Source of the DNA: Wyeomyia smithii
Taxonomy: Eukaryota; Arthropoda; Insecta; Diptera; Culicidae
Direction of reading: 5' to 3'
Length of the DNA: 64,000 nt
Assembly: GCF_029784165.1 (NCBI RefSeq)
Contig: NC_073695.1
Coordinates: 12,003,786 to 12,067,785, forward strand
Translations under genes and position numbers: made by a program
The notes under the pieces: model-generated
Database searches by the model: none
Told to the model about the DNA's origin: nothing
What the model saw: the letters and a program-made list of their open reading frames with translations, nothing else
Shown here: piece after piece, positions 1 to 10,136 of the stretch
How positions within the stretch are numbered: position 1 is the stretch's first letter
How the letters are laid out: each line of letters opens with the position of its first letter

Positions 1-1413
1 TTCACAACCGCCCCTAAACGGTATCCTTATTCGATGCGTGCGAATTGGAAATGCCGATGGTTGGGCGAAATCGAAGCTCCCCCTGCTCATGCCGTGTCGC
101 GTCTCAGGATGAGTTGACGTTTTGAAATGTGAGCGAGCTCAAACGGTTCGCAGTTTTTTTTTTTTCGCGTTGCCCCATGCAATCTTTTGCGATACGTGAA
201 ATCATGGTAGAACATGTTTTGCATATTTGGTGGTTAGATAAAAAATGGGTTTCTTTTCTCAATTGTCACGAAAATGGTTGAGATCTTAAATTGGGAAATG
301 AATTTTGAGTGTACTCTGATTATTTATTTAATGCCAGCAATAGGATGGAAATATAACAATATATTTTTTTCTGTTTGTGAACAGTTGATTGAAGTTTCTG
401 TTTTCCTGATAAATAAAAAAATGGACATCCCTCGAAAATCTGGTCAACGGATTTAGATAATTTATTTTTTTGTTCGTTTCATATGGTTCTGCGTCAAAGT
501 CATAATCTTACTCTAGGTTTCTTATAAAGTGTGGGCAGACTTAGGTTTCTTATGAAGTATAAACCCCGAAACCGAACTTAATAGCTTTAAACTTGACAAG
601 ATTTGTTTATTTTAATCACCTGCCTCAGATTCGTCGCACTAATTAACACAGCTACTAAGAGATTTGTTCGATGACCGATTACAGTTTTCCTTTTAATAGT
701 GGATCACTTTGCACTTCAATTGTTCAACATTGAAAATACGAAAGTCTTTGAGGTAGGCACACATCTAATATTCTCGAAAAGAAATTCATGTATAGGAAAT
801 GAGTTATTACAAATTTGAAATTTCAACTGAATATATTCTTATCTGTTTATTGTCTTAACTAATAAAAATAACTTGTGCTATCTCTGATCAATACTAACTA
901 CTGAACAGTGTACATCAAAAACAAAACTCGTTGTTTTTGTACAACCAACAAGTAATGCTGAATACCTATGTTACCGAAGTTGTACGTGATCAAAATCAGC
1001 GGATATCTACGTTACCTGCTGCGATGTTATACCGCGAATACATTCCTTTGCAGTAACTACATATCATTGCACGAAGCGGTCTAACCTAACTTTTAGAAAT
1101 CCGATTTTTTTGTTCTTACCAAGATCGTCACCTATTCCATTTGAAGGCGCATGAAAAATTATTAACAAAGAACACATTTTGATCATAATAGCTGAGTTCC
1201 GAATTGTGTTAGAAAACAAAATCATTGTGCAATGATCTATTAACAGTGTGATAAATATTGGAGCTTCGTATAATGAATGTTTGAGCAGGGCGATTCTATT
1301 AAAGCAGATAAGAATATTTTTGTTTCGTTTTCAATTATTTCATGAAAATTTTTATCCAATTGGTGCATTCTCATCGAACGTCGGCCGGATGAGAAGAATA
1401 TTGGAACAAATCC
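1..1413. other. No gene recognised
   Basis: AT-rich DNA with frequent stops in all frames. The first 170 bases are more GC-rich than what follows. The open frames here are short and show no domain, splice structure or codon bias that I can recognise. I see no tRNA, transposon end or tandem repeat. Confidence 0.5.
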
Positions 1414-2290
1414 GGAGTGATTCGTGCTTAGGGCGCAACTAACAAAATGTAAACAAATCGTTTTATTACACCATTGGTTTCGGGCAAGAATCCTTTCTTT
1501 TCTAAAAATCGATAAGTTTTCCCAAAACAAAAGATACTTTGGAACTAGGCCCTTTACATTGTTTTGAAGCAACGGGCTTACTTGTGAAATATTTCGTAAA
1601 CAGGCGTCAGTAAAGGGCGGATCAACATTGTTTTCAAAATAAAGGCGCATTCAAAGGGGCGCAACCAGGGGTGTATGAACGTCAAAACTTTGCCTACCAA
1701 TCATGAATTCATCATGGTGTCGAAATTTCATTTAAAATGCTTACTCAAAATATCTTATTTATTGAAATAGCATATTGTATTGAAAACAAACGTTGAATCT
1801 TGATTTTTCACATCTATAAACGTATTTTGCCGAGAATAAGTCAATGAACAATCATGGAACGTCAACTCTGTTCCAAATGTTTTAGGGCAAGCCAACCAAG
1901 AAGTTGGTACCAGAATCGCTGGCACCAGAATCAATGAGTGGTACTTGAAAAATGCATGGAGTTTGACAGCTACAAGAGCCCCCTGGGCGCAACTGAAAAA
2001 AATTTAAACAAGGCGAAAAAAAGGTGGGCGAATCTCGTTGTCAGAATGATTTAAGGCTCATTTGAAAAGGGTTAGAAGAGAAGCGCAGATTTTAGCCATA
2101 AATGCACGAATTTAATGGAATATTGTTAAGAAACTATAAGACAGTGTTATTTTACGTCGATTTTTCGTATTGATGTCAATGTTAGTCGCTTCCTTTGAAA
2201 TTACGATTTGAAAATGTACTTGCAAATATTCAAACTGATATTCCCCAATGTTTATCTTTTGCCAGTTGCGCCCTAATCGCAAATCACTCC
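1414..2290. mobile_element. Non-autonomous inverted-repeat element with GGGCGCAACT ends
   Basis: Bases 1414-1440 and the reverse complement of 2264-2290 agree at 24 of 27 positions; both start GGAGTGATT and end TTAGGGCGCAACT. Similarity continues inward as an A-rich TAAACA block. The GGGCGCAACY core also occurs internally near 1656 and 1985, so subterminal repeats are present. A frame on the minus strand (1240-1650) crosses the left boundary and looks incidental. No transposase is visible. I could not find a convincing target duplication, so the superfamily is left open. Confidence 0.55.
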
Positions 2291-2618
2291 AGAAATACCT
2301 TATAAGAATACGTACCACAGACAGAGCTGCGGAAAGTCAATATCATACTACTGACAATACGCCAAAATGATGCAACACCAGAATCAGCCAACTACGATGC
2401 ATGGTTCATTACAAAAGAGTTTACGATGTTACAATGATTCTCTTAGCGTCAACTCTCACTCTAATTTTTTTCTTGGCATCTTTCTCGATCATTCGGGTAT
2501 GGCTGTACTGAGATTGAACTAGCAGAAATATCAAGTTCATTTTGACAGCATGATGTTATGAGGATAGCAAACATAAAATCAATGATTTTTCTTCAATTGA
2601 TATGTTTGATATTGATAT

Positions 2619-2842
2619 ATGGTCGGCGTGCGATCAGACCGAACTAAGCGCCGTTTTCTCAGATTGAGTTATTGATACCCAGTGGATATGAGAAGTAATA
2701 ATCTATCTATTATGAAGTAGCGAATCGTTTGAGCATTTGATAATGATATTATAACAAAAAATTCTCTGTAACAGCTTGTACACAGCAATTGCGGCGGTAA
2801 ATGTTTTTCAACGCTTGGTTCGATTTGGCTGCACGCCGACTA
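2619..2842. mobile_element. 224-bp MITE with GGTCGGCGTG ends, TA target
   Basis: The left end reads TATGGTCGGCGTGC and the right end, reverse complemented, reads TAGTCGGCGTGC. The similarity extends over about 30 bases with scattered substitutions. TA lies at both ends, as in Tc1/mariner-type MITEs. No coding capacity. The end resembles the ends of the larger element at 42657-44623 (TGGTCGGTGTTAAG, then CAGACCG), so the two probably belong to one family. Confidence 0.6.
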
Positions 2843-3918
2843 GAAGCATTGTCAATAAACAACTATTACTTCGTTTTTGTAACTGAGCGTATTTTAGTTT
2901 GGTACATTTTTAATCTGTATTATCATTTATTTTTATTCTTAGTAGAGAATATGCTTCTTCATAACACCAATTGTAATAAAAAGAATTCTATTAATATTTT
3001 TCAAATGATCTCATATCTGAAAAATAATATTGCATTTTTATTTGTTTTTTGACAGTATGAGTTTATTAATTTAATTCTTGAATATTGTGCTTGTTGTAGG
3101 TTAAACTAAAGACAGTGTCAGTTCGCGGCAAAAAATGAATCGCGGTTGGCAAAACAGGAAACTTTTAAATATGTATGGGTATGTATATTTATATACAGAT
3201 CCTGTTAAATTTTGGCACGGTTCACCTTTGAAACTGTTCAATTTCGGTTCGGAACGGTTTTGCTTCTCCTAGTTTTCATTCATATTTTCTTTTAACGAAG
3301 AGGATGGCCGGAGTTAATCGACTGGTTTCGGATATTTGGCCGGAATATGTTTCAGTAACATGGTAACGATGATTAAAGCAGTGCCTAGAAGTGCTTAAAA
3401 TCCCACCATGCCTCTCATTGAAAAATGTAAAAATGCGGACCTGTTCCGGTTGTGTTCCGAATACTCGGGGTTGTTGTGCCAGCCCACCAAGCGACACCTA
3501 TAACCACTGGTTTGAAATTATAAACCTAGCTCATTGTGGCCATATCTTGTGTTGGGATCGTCACGGACCGCAAAGCAGATCAAATTTAAAAAATCCTGAT
3601 AGCAACGAACTTCAAGCTGGCACTGACATAATCACGCTACTAAAACGATTTTTGATATTCCAAAAATCATCTTGATTTGCATTGCAGTGATATTTCCCAG
3701 TGAACTCTGTATATTCACGACGATTGACAATGCGAACCCGAAAATGGCAACAAAAGAGACAAGATATTGAATCACTTGTCGGATCTCCACGCTTACTATG
3801 ATGGTTACTGGCTATTCATGACAGAAAAAAACGAGTGCGATGATATTTTCTCCCTCGTCATAGTCAGCATGTTGCTTGGATTAATCGCAGCTCTGACCAC
3901 AGACAACAATTCATGAGC
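2843..3918. other. No gene recognised
   Basis: Overlapping frames on both strands at 3276-3675 look protein-like by length only: I see no domain, and neither has a convincing start context. The segment 3822-3862 resembles the inverse of 8108-8181 beyond the Jockey insertion, so the 3' part may be half of an older hairpin element that Jockey split. Confidence 0.4.
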
Positions 3919-3932
3919 AACATGTTGAAAGT
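3919..3932 (+). repeat. Left target-site duplication of the Jockey element
   Basis: AACATGTTGAAAGT, identical to 8084-8097. The next base differs on the two sides (C at 3933, T at 8098), which fixes the outer limit of the duplication. Confidence 0.95.
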
Positions 3933-3966
3933 CAGTGCGTCTTGAACTGTCCTACAGATCAGACGT
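3932..3966 (+). promoter_or_regulatory. Internal Pol II promoter of Jockey: Inr plus DPE
   Basis: The junction with the target gives TCAGTG (3932-3937), a near match to the arthropod initiator TCAKTY. Taking the A at 3934 as +1, AGACGT (3961-3966) falls exactly at +28 to +33 and matches the DPE consensus RGWYVT at all six positions. TATA-less Inr+DPE promoters inside the transcribed region are known from Drosophila jockey, Doc and I. They let a full-length copy carry its own promoter. Usage here is inferred, not observed. Confidence 0.75.
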
Positions 3967-4136
3967 TTTTTTTCGGTTGCTTGTGGACTGGACTTTGACT
4001 GCCTATAGCTTCAAAGTTTGTGTTTTGTCAGTGTGTCTTTTAAAGACTACCTGAAAGTTATTTCCCATCAGTCTTTCTCAAGACTACCTACTTTTGAATT
4101 TAACATTTTTTTTTAACTTTTTTCGTATCACCTGAA

Positions 4137-5459
4137 ATGGCTGGACGGAAAAAGAAACCTCGCCTCGCTGCGGGGAGGAAAAGAGAGGCATCTCTTTCTG
4201 ACACATCGAGTGTCTGTAGTGACAATCCTTTTGATATTTTGCCTGAGCCAGAAGCTGGTGAAATGGAAGTTATTAATAATGAAACTATACAAAATATAAA
4301 ATCTTCAAAAAAGGAGAAAGTTCCACCTATTGTGGTAACTATTTCTTCTGAATTTAATATATTCAAAAAGGAACTTTCAACGTTTGTTTCTGACGTTAAA
4401 GTTACCTATCAAATTTGCCGTAGAGGTGAATGCCGCTTATTAGCCGACTCAATAAAAGGTCGTGATCGTCTTGTTCAGTATTTAACTGACAAGATGTACA
4501 AATTTTTTACATATGACACCAAGAACGCCAAGCCGTTCAAGGTTGTCTTGAAAGGTCTCACCAACGATCAAACCGTTGATGAGATCAAACTTACTTTAAC
4601 AGAATTACTTGGCATAGCCCCTACCCAAGTAATTCTAATGAAACAAAAATCACGAGGCGAAAACAGTCAGAGAACTGGGATTTCCCTTGTTAATTATTTA
4701 ATTCATTTTAACCGCAATGAGGTTAACAACTTAAAATTTTTTGAAAAAGCACATGCTTTGTATAATGTGCGTGTAAAGTGGGAAATTTATAGGAAGTATG
4801 GCGGAGGTGAAAAGCATATCACCCAATGCCGTACTTGCCAACGTTATGGCCATGGTTCCAAATTCTGTAACATGGACCAAAAATGTCTTAATTGTGGAGA
4901 CTCTTCTCACAAAAAGGACACATGTCCTGTGAAAGAGAGTAAAAATTTTCGCTGTGCGAATTGTAACGGCAACCATATGTCAAATTTTTATCAATGCCCA
5001 GTCCGTTTAGCAATTGTTAAGGCAAGGCAAGGTAAACAAAATTCAATATCTCAATTAAAACCAACTTCAAAACAAAATTCTCTAAGCGTACCAGTGACGC
5101 ATAGTTTACCTACTCCTTTGCATACCCGTTTAACTTATGCACAGGTTACAGGTAGTTCGAACATTATACCGCCTAGTGTTGGTAGTTCGAAAATGACCGT
5201 TAATATGGGTAAGCAAAACACGCTAGAAAATAATTGTACACCTATCACTCCAGCTAATATTGCTACCGAAAATATTTTTTCTAATGTCAACTGCCTGGGG
5301 CCTATTACGGCAGGTAAACTTTCTTTTTTGCAACAGGCAATGTTCGATCTTATGAACGCCATGTTGCAGGCAAAATCAATGTTTGAAGCCATTCAAAAAG
5401 GCACAAATTTTACTATTAAAATTGTTTCTAATTTAAAATTTTGCAATGATTTTAAATAA
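4137..5459 (+). CDS. Jockey ORF1 protein, nucleocapsid-like (440 aa)
   Basis: Encodes the RNA-binding ORF1 protein that packages element RNA into the retrotransposition particle. The N-terminal ~60 residues are basic and Ser-rich. Around residues 140-225 lies the conserved domain that precedes the knuckles in Jockey-type Gag proteins. It is followed by three zinc knuckles at about residues 230-290: CRTCQRYGHGSKFC and CLNCGDSSHKKDTC (both CX2CX4HX4C), then CANCNGNHMSNFYQC (CX2CX3HX6C). A low-complexity Ser/Thr/Gln-rich linker and a conserved C-terminal segment rich in Met and Phe complete it. The ATG at 4137 is the first in a frame open to 5459 and gives a family-typical length, so ORF1 appears complete. 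The ORF2 frame begins almost at the stop. I see no frameshift. It is a mobile-element gene, not a host gene. Confidence 0.93.
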   Translation: MAGRKKKPRLAAGRKREASLSDTSSVCSDNPFDILPEPEAGEMEVINNETIQNIKSSKKEKVPPIVVTISSEFNIFKKELSTFVSDVKVTYQICRRGECRLLADSIKGRDRLVQYLTDKMYKFFTYDTKNAKPFKVVLKGLTNDQTVDEIKLTLTELLGIAPTQVILMKQKSRGENSQRTGISLVNYLIHFNRNEVNNLKFFEKAHALYNVRVKWEIYRKYGGGEKHITQCRTCQRYGHGSKFCNMDQKCLNCGDSSHKKDTCPVKESKNFRCANCNGNHMSNFYQCPVRLAIVKARQGKQNSISQLKPTSKQNSLSVPVTHSLPTPLHTRLTYAQVTGSSNIIPPSVGSSKMTVNMGKQNTLENNCTPITPANIATENIFSNVNCLGPITAGKLSFLQQAMFDLMNAMLQAKSMFEAIQKGTNFTIKIVSNLKFCNDFK

Positions 5460-7828
5460 ACAATTAAAATATTAAATTGGAATGCTCGCTCATTGAAGGT
5501 CAATGAGAATGAGCTTTTTAATTTTTAAACAGTAAATAATGTGCATATTGCAATTATTACTGAAACATTTTTGAAACCCAACATAAAATTAAAATATGAT
5601 CCCAATTACGTGGTTCATAGATATGATAGGATTCAGGGTTCCGGCGGTGGAGTTGCAATTGTTATTCATCGCCGAATCAAACATCGTGCTCTTCCCCATC
5701 TTGAGACGAAAGTTATTGAAACTTTGGGAATTGAAGTTCAAACTGAACTTGGGATTTTATTTATTGCCGCAGCATATTTACCATTTCAATGCACACGCGA
5801 GCTCAAAAATTATTTTAAAGGTGATTTACAAAAACTCACCAGGAATCAGTTTTAAACCCTATGAGCTCTGTTTTTAATTATAACAAGGCTAATTGGGAAA
5901 GATACAAAACTCACATTGAGAGAAATTTCAATAATGAGCTTGATTTGCAAAACGAAGTGAATATTGATTCCGCTTTGGAAGCATTAAAATGTGCAATTGT
6001 TGATGCCAGGAATTATTCTGTTCCAAAGGCTCAAGTGAAATTTGATTCATCAATAATTGACGAAAATCTTCAACATCTAATTCGTTTGAAAAATGTCCGC
6101 AGACGTCAATATCAACGTTCTCGTGACCCTGTTTTTAAAACCATTTATACAGATTTACAGAAAGAGATTAAGCATAGATTTACTCTTCTGAGAAATCAAA
6201 ATTTTAAGACTAAAGTTGAAAAATTGAAACCATATTCAAAACCATTTTGGAAGCTGTCGAAGATTCTTAAGAAACCTTCAAAGCCTATTCCAGTTTTAAA
6301 AGATGGTGAACGTTTTCTTGTATCCAATGAACAAAAGGCTCAAAGACTTGCTCAGCAGTTTGAGAGTGTTTATAACTCAAATTTGAATTTTGTGAGTCCA
6401 ATTGAAAATGAAGTCACACGTCAATTTGATTTAATTTCTTCCCAGAATTTTTTACCTGCAGAAATAATTGAAACTAACTTGAATGAGATTAAATCAATTA
6501 TTAAAAATTTCAAAAATATGAAAGCACCTGGTGATGATGGAATCTTTAATATACTAATCAAACATCTCCCTGAAAGCACAATAGAATTTTTAGTGAAAAT
6601 TTTCAATTGTTGCTTCAAAATTGCATATTTTCCCAAATTATGGAAAAATGCAAAAATTACTCCCATTTTAAAACCGGATAAGAACCCAGCTGAAGTTTCA
6701 AGTTATCGACCAATCAGTTTGCTTTCTTCAATAAGTAAACTGTTTGAGAGAATTATTCTTAACAGAATGATGTCACACATCAACGAAAATTCAATTTTTG
6801 CAAATGAACAGTTTGGATTTCGCCATGGGCATTCCACAACTCATCAATTGCTCCGAGTTACTAATATGATATGAGCTAACAAATCTGAAGGTTTTTCCAC
6901 TGGAGCTGCTCTTTTAGATATAGAAAAAGCATTCGACAGTGTTTGGCATAAAGGTTTGATTGCGAAATTGCAAACTTTTAATTTTCCAATTTTCCTAATC
7001 AAAATTTTAAAAAATTATCTTACTGATCGAACTCTGCAGGTTGTCTATCAGAATTCCAAATCTGATAGATTTCCTGTCAGAGCAGGTGTACCTCAAGGTT
7101 CAGTCTTGGGTCCAGTCCTGTACAACATATTCACTTCAGATCTTCCTGATTTGCCTCCAGGATGCACAAAGTCATTGTTCTGCGATGACACAAGCATTTC
7201 CGTAAAAGGAAAAAGTCTTCGTGTCATATGCAGTCGATTGCAGAAAAGTTTAGATATTTTTTCTTCCTACTTGCAAAAGTGGAAAATCTCTCCCAATGCT
7301 TCTAAAACTCAAAGGATAATTTTTCCGCATAAGCCTAGGGCTTCTTACCTCAAGCCAAACAATAATCACGTTGTCAAGATGAATGGGGTTATTTTAAGTT
7401 GGTCCGACAAGGTTAAGTACTTGGGACTAATTTATGATAAAAAACTTATTTTCAAAAAGCACTTTGAGAGTATACAAGCCAAGTGCATCAAATATACGAG
7501 ATGTTTATATCCTCTCATTAACAGGAATTCTAAACTTTGTTTAAAGAACAAACTTTTGATTTACAAACAAATTTTTAGACCAGCAATGCTTTATGCTGTA
7601 CCGATCTGGTCAAGTTGCTGTTCAACAAGGAAGAAAACGCTCCAAAGGATTCAGAATAAAATTCTGAAAATGATTTTGAAGCGTCCTCCTTGGTTTGGTA
7701 CACTCGAATTACATAGACTTACTGGTGTTGAACCATTAGAAGCTATGTCAAATAAAATTATTAACAATTTTCGACAAAAATCGTTGCAATCCTCAATTGC
7801 TACGATAAGCTCTCTTTATAGCCAATAA
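5460..7828 (+). pseudogene. Jockey ORF2 (endonuclease-reverse transcriptase), disrupted
   Basis: The APE-type endonuclease starts at once: ILNWNARS (5463 on) with the motif Asn, then an in-frame TAA at 5526-5528, then IITETF with the catalytic Glu and the GGGVAI block. After KLTRN (about 5845) the frame jumps. The central and C-terminal endonuclease, including the expected GDFN and SDH motifs, is absent, and the sequence resumes in another frame just before MSSVFNYN (5861). By comparison with family length I estimate that roughly 100 residues are gone. The reverse transcriptase follows: YRPISLLSS (6703 on), NEQFGFRHGHS, an in-frame TGA at 6872-6874, then the catalytic Asp in LDIEKAFDS, VPQGSVLGP, FCDD, and the thumb-side KYLGL motif, ending at 7828. 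The active-site box is FCDD rather than the usual FADD. Apart from the deletion and two stops the frame is well preserved. It cannot make a functional full-length ORF2 protein. Confidence 0.92.
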
Positions 7829-8045
7829 GTTAGCAATTAAGTTAGTTGTAAGTTTACTTCCCCTTTCCTGACAAGTAGGTTTAAATCCCTACGAATGATA
7901 AGTCCTAATTGCGAAAGCAAACAAATCCTAACAATTAAAATTACAAATTTCTAACAGTGTTGAGAAGTCACCATTTGTGATTGGACACACATACTCATTA
8001 TTTACTAATATTTATCATAAATACTTAAGCTACTAACAAATCCCC

Positions 8046-8048
<3 letters not shown>
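7829..8048 (+). other. Jockey 3' UTR
   Basis: A-rich, non-coding segment between the ORF2 stop and the poly(A), about 220 bases. No AATAAA sits immediately before the tail. This region would hold the RNA signal recognised by the element's reverse transcriptase; I cannot assign it further. Confidence 0.75.

Positions 8049-8085
<37 letters not shown>
8049..8085 (+). repeat. Poly(A) tail of the Jockey insertion
   Basis: An uninterrupted run of 37 A, the last two shared with the right target duplication. A long uninterrupted tail in genomic DNA is consistent with a young insertion. Confidence 0.95.
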
Positions 8086-8086
<1 letters not shown>

Positions 8087-8097
8087 ATGTTGAAAGT
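8084..8097 (+). repeat. Right target-site duplication of the Jockey element
   Basis: AACATGTTGAAAGT, identical to 3919-3932. Confidence 0.95.
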
Positions 8098-8107
8098 TCG
8101 TATGTGC

Positions 8108-8181
8108 AAACGTAAACGAAACGAGTGAGAGATTTATATCTCACCAGCAAAAATCATCTCTCACTGGTTTTGTTTCTACGT
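8108..8181. repeat. Imperfect hairpin beside the Jockey insertion
   Basis: The arm AACGTAAACGAAACGAGTG (8108 on) pairs with the inverse of 8155-8181, which reads CACTGGTTTTGTTTCTACGTT. A second short pairing, GTGAGAGAT with ATCTCTCAC, lies inside. The left flank of Jockey (3822-3862) carries related sequence, so this may be the right end of an older MITE interrupted by Jockey. Confidence 0.5.
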
Positions 8182-9440
8182 TGGATTTAGTAGGTGTTCG
8201 GAATAACCGTGTAGAACCATGCAAAATAGATCGCGCAACCCTGCCACTTCGCCTCTGTTTATGTCACAATGGCTATTGTTTAACACTTCGGAACGGAAAC
8301 GTATTCGAGTATAGGTCTATTTTGGTTAGCTACACGCAAATGTTGGAATGTGCGTAACCAGATCATTTATAAGCGAAATTAGCGCATTTACTGATTAAGT
8401 TTGAAACAAATGTGTCTAGCGTATTTTGAATGTATTAAGCACCTTCCAATCACTATACTTAAAAAGTTTCAACCGGTGTTGGTAGAGTCATGATGATTTG
8501 TACGGGTATTGGTAATGTTCTTTGAAGGGCTGCTACCGTTGAAGCAGTGCAACCAACAACAAAAACTGATGATGAAAATATTAACTGATCCTTTTGCTTT
8601 AATGAATCCGAACATTTAAAAACATCATCAAATCAATACCAATTAAACATTGGGCTTGTTCAAAACATTTTGATTTTAACCATGACTCTGTTTTTATTCA
8701 CATGTATTCGGTTCCACAATACTGGCACCAGCGTCAGTAAATCCTGTTGCAACAAGGCTCGCTATTGGCTATTTCATTTGTCAACAGTAATTAGGGATGC
8801 ACTAGCCGTTGATACGCACCGGCTCGCGAAAGTTAGCAGCGGTTTTTTGAGCGTCCCAAAACAGATCGTTCGCCCGAAACCGAAATTTACCGGAACAATA
8901 TGTTTCTCGTGTACATGATACATATTCTGATTTTGATGTCTGTCAATGTATTCCTTGTAGTGATGCGTTATGCATTTCACACATTTGTTTTGCGAAATCA
9001 AACAATCATTGTGCGTTTTGAAAGGACACATTGGATGATTAAAGCTTGAGCTTTTGCGTGAAAGACGCGAAGTTCTTAAAGTTATCATAGAAATTTATTA
9101 TATAATAAATACCTATCTGATCACATTAAAATTTGGAAAAAAAGAATTTAATTATCTATCTTTCTAAATTTCGTAAATTAGCAGCTTAATTCCGGAAAAG
9201 GGGTGCCTTCTTGCCAGCTGAGAAAAATTAGAAGATAAATAATTTTTCAAGCTGTTACCATAACAACTGCTCCAAAGAAAGTTTATCTTATATTGGAACA
9301 GTAGATTTAGCTACTTTCTGCTGTAGGATAGCGAGATATTTCCGAAAGAACAAGACTCTTTCGGTTGTATAAAAAAGGGAGATTGTGTTGTTGCTACACA
9401 GTAAAAAATCTTCATGTCGAACCCCAATAATATTCCACGC
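8182..9440. other. No gene recognised
   Basis: Two overlapping frames at 8670-9088 on opposite strands are short and carry no motif I can assign; the Cys/His content of the minus-strand frame does not follow a zinc-finger spacing. The rest is AT-rich DNA without visible repeats. Confidence 0.45.
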
Positions 9441-9563
9441 AAATTTAAATGATATTGCACATAATTTCCAAACAAAATCGTGGTTTACGTCAGAATCAAC
9501 TGAAATTTGAATGATATTGCACATAATTTTCACACAAAATCGTGGTTTACGTCAGAAGTAACC
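9441..9563. repeat. 62-bp tandem duplication, two copies
   Basis: Unit 1 starts at 9441 and unit 2 at 9503. Both run through GATATTGCACATAATTT and ATCGTGGTTTACGTCAGAA, with a handful of differences. The copies are similar enough that the duplication looks recent relative to the surrounding DNA. Confidence 0.85.
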
Positions 9564-10136
9564 AAACATTTTGGTTGATATCTGTTGCCGCCAAAGTGAT
9601 TTCGGCTGTAGGTTGGCTCGTTAATGATAATGTTGCGTAAAATTAAACATTTATGACTTGAAAATTTGTGAAAAAGTTCGAGAACAATGTCATAGAAGTG
9701 ACCATTCTAAAAAGAAACTACAAAGTTAAAGACATTTTACGTCCGCTTAACAGACTTTTTGTTTTATTTCTGTCAAAAAAAGCTCACAGTCAGGTACAAA
9801 AGTCCAACAAAATAAGCACACCAAATTCAACGTTCCAAAGTATACCCCGTTTTCTGATCAGAAATGACTTTTTCAATAGAATAAAAATTAGAAAAAGTTG
9901 AGTTTCGCTAACAATTTCTGAAGTTATTGGCAAATTTGATTAGTTTTCACGCTAGTGATGTTAAAAAAAACTGGTAAATACTATTATACAGGGTGATTAG
10001 TTTATTTTTAGGAGTATTTCAGACGCTGACAGAGGGCTACATTTGATGAAAAAAAAAAAAACTCTTCTAGGCTTATGCCATAACGTTACTCTTCTCGGAG
10101 TTACTTTCAAAATTCATGATTCATTCATTCATTCAT
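9564..10136. other. No gene; possible isolated transposon end
   Basis: AT-rich. At 9988 the sequence TACAGGGTGATTAGTTT resembles mariner-type terminal repeats, but I found no inverted partner, so it is not called as an element. An ATTC microsatellite of four to five units sits at 10120-10136. Confidence 0.35.

Larger units (their letters stand above)
3919..8097 (+). mobile_element. Full-span Jockey-clade non-LTR retrotransposon with target duplications
   Basis: The insertion is bounded by a perfect 14-bp duplication, AACATGTTGAAAGT, at 3919-3932 and 8084-8097. The element body begins CAGTGCGTCTTG at 3933 and ends in a 37-nt poly(A) at 8049-8085, whose last two A overlap the duplication. In order it contains an internal promoter, a short 5' UTR, ORF1 with three zinc knuckles, ORF2 (endonuclease remnant then reverse transcriptase) and a 3' UTR. 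This order and the protein motifs are those of the Jockey clade; the proteins are close in type to Jockey/Juan-like elements of Aedes. Intact duplications and clean poly(A) suggest a fairly recent insertion, but ORF2 is dead: most of the endonuclease is missing and two in-frame stops are present. It could only move with ORF2 protein supplied in trans. Confidence 0.95.

Noticed and set aside
1240..1650. 136-codon minus-strand protein
   Set aside because: Crosses the left boundary of an inverted-repeat element and contains its terminal repeat; no domain.
9988..10010. Mariner terminal repeat (TACAGGGTG)
   Set aside because: No inverted partner was found within the window; 42256 and 21591 have only the short CAGGGTG word.
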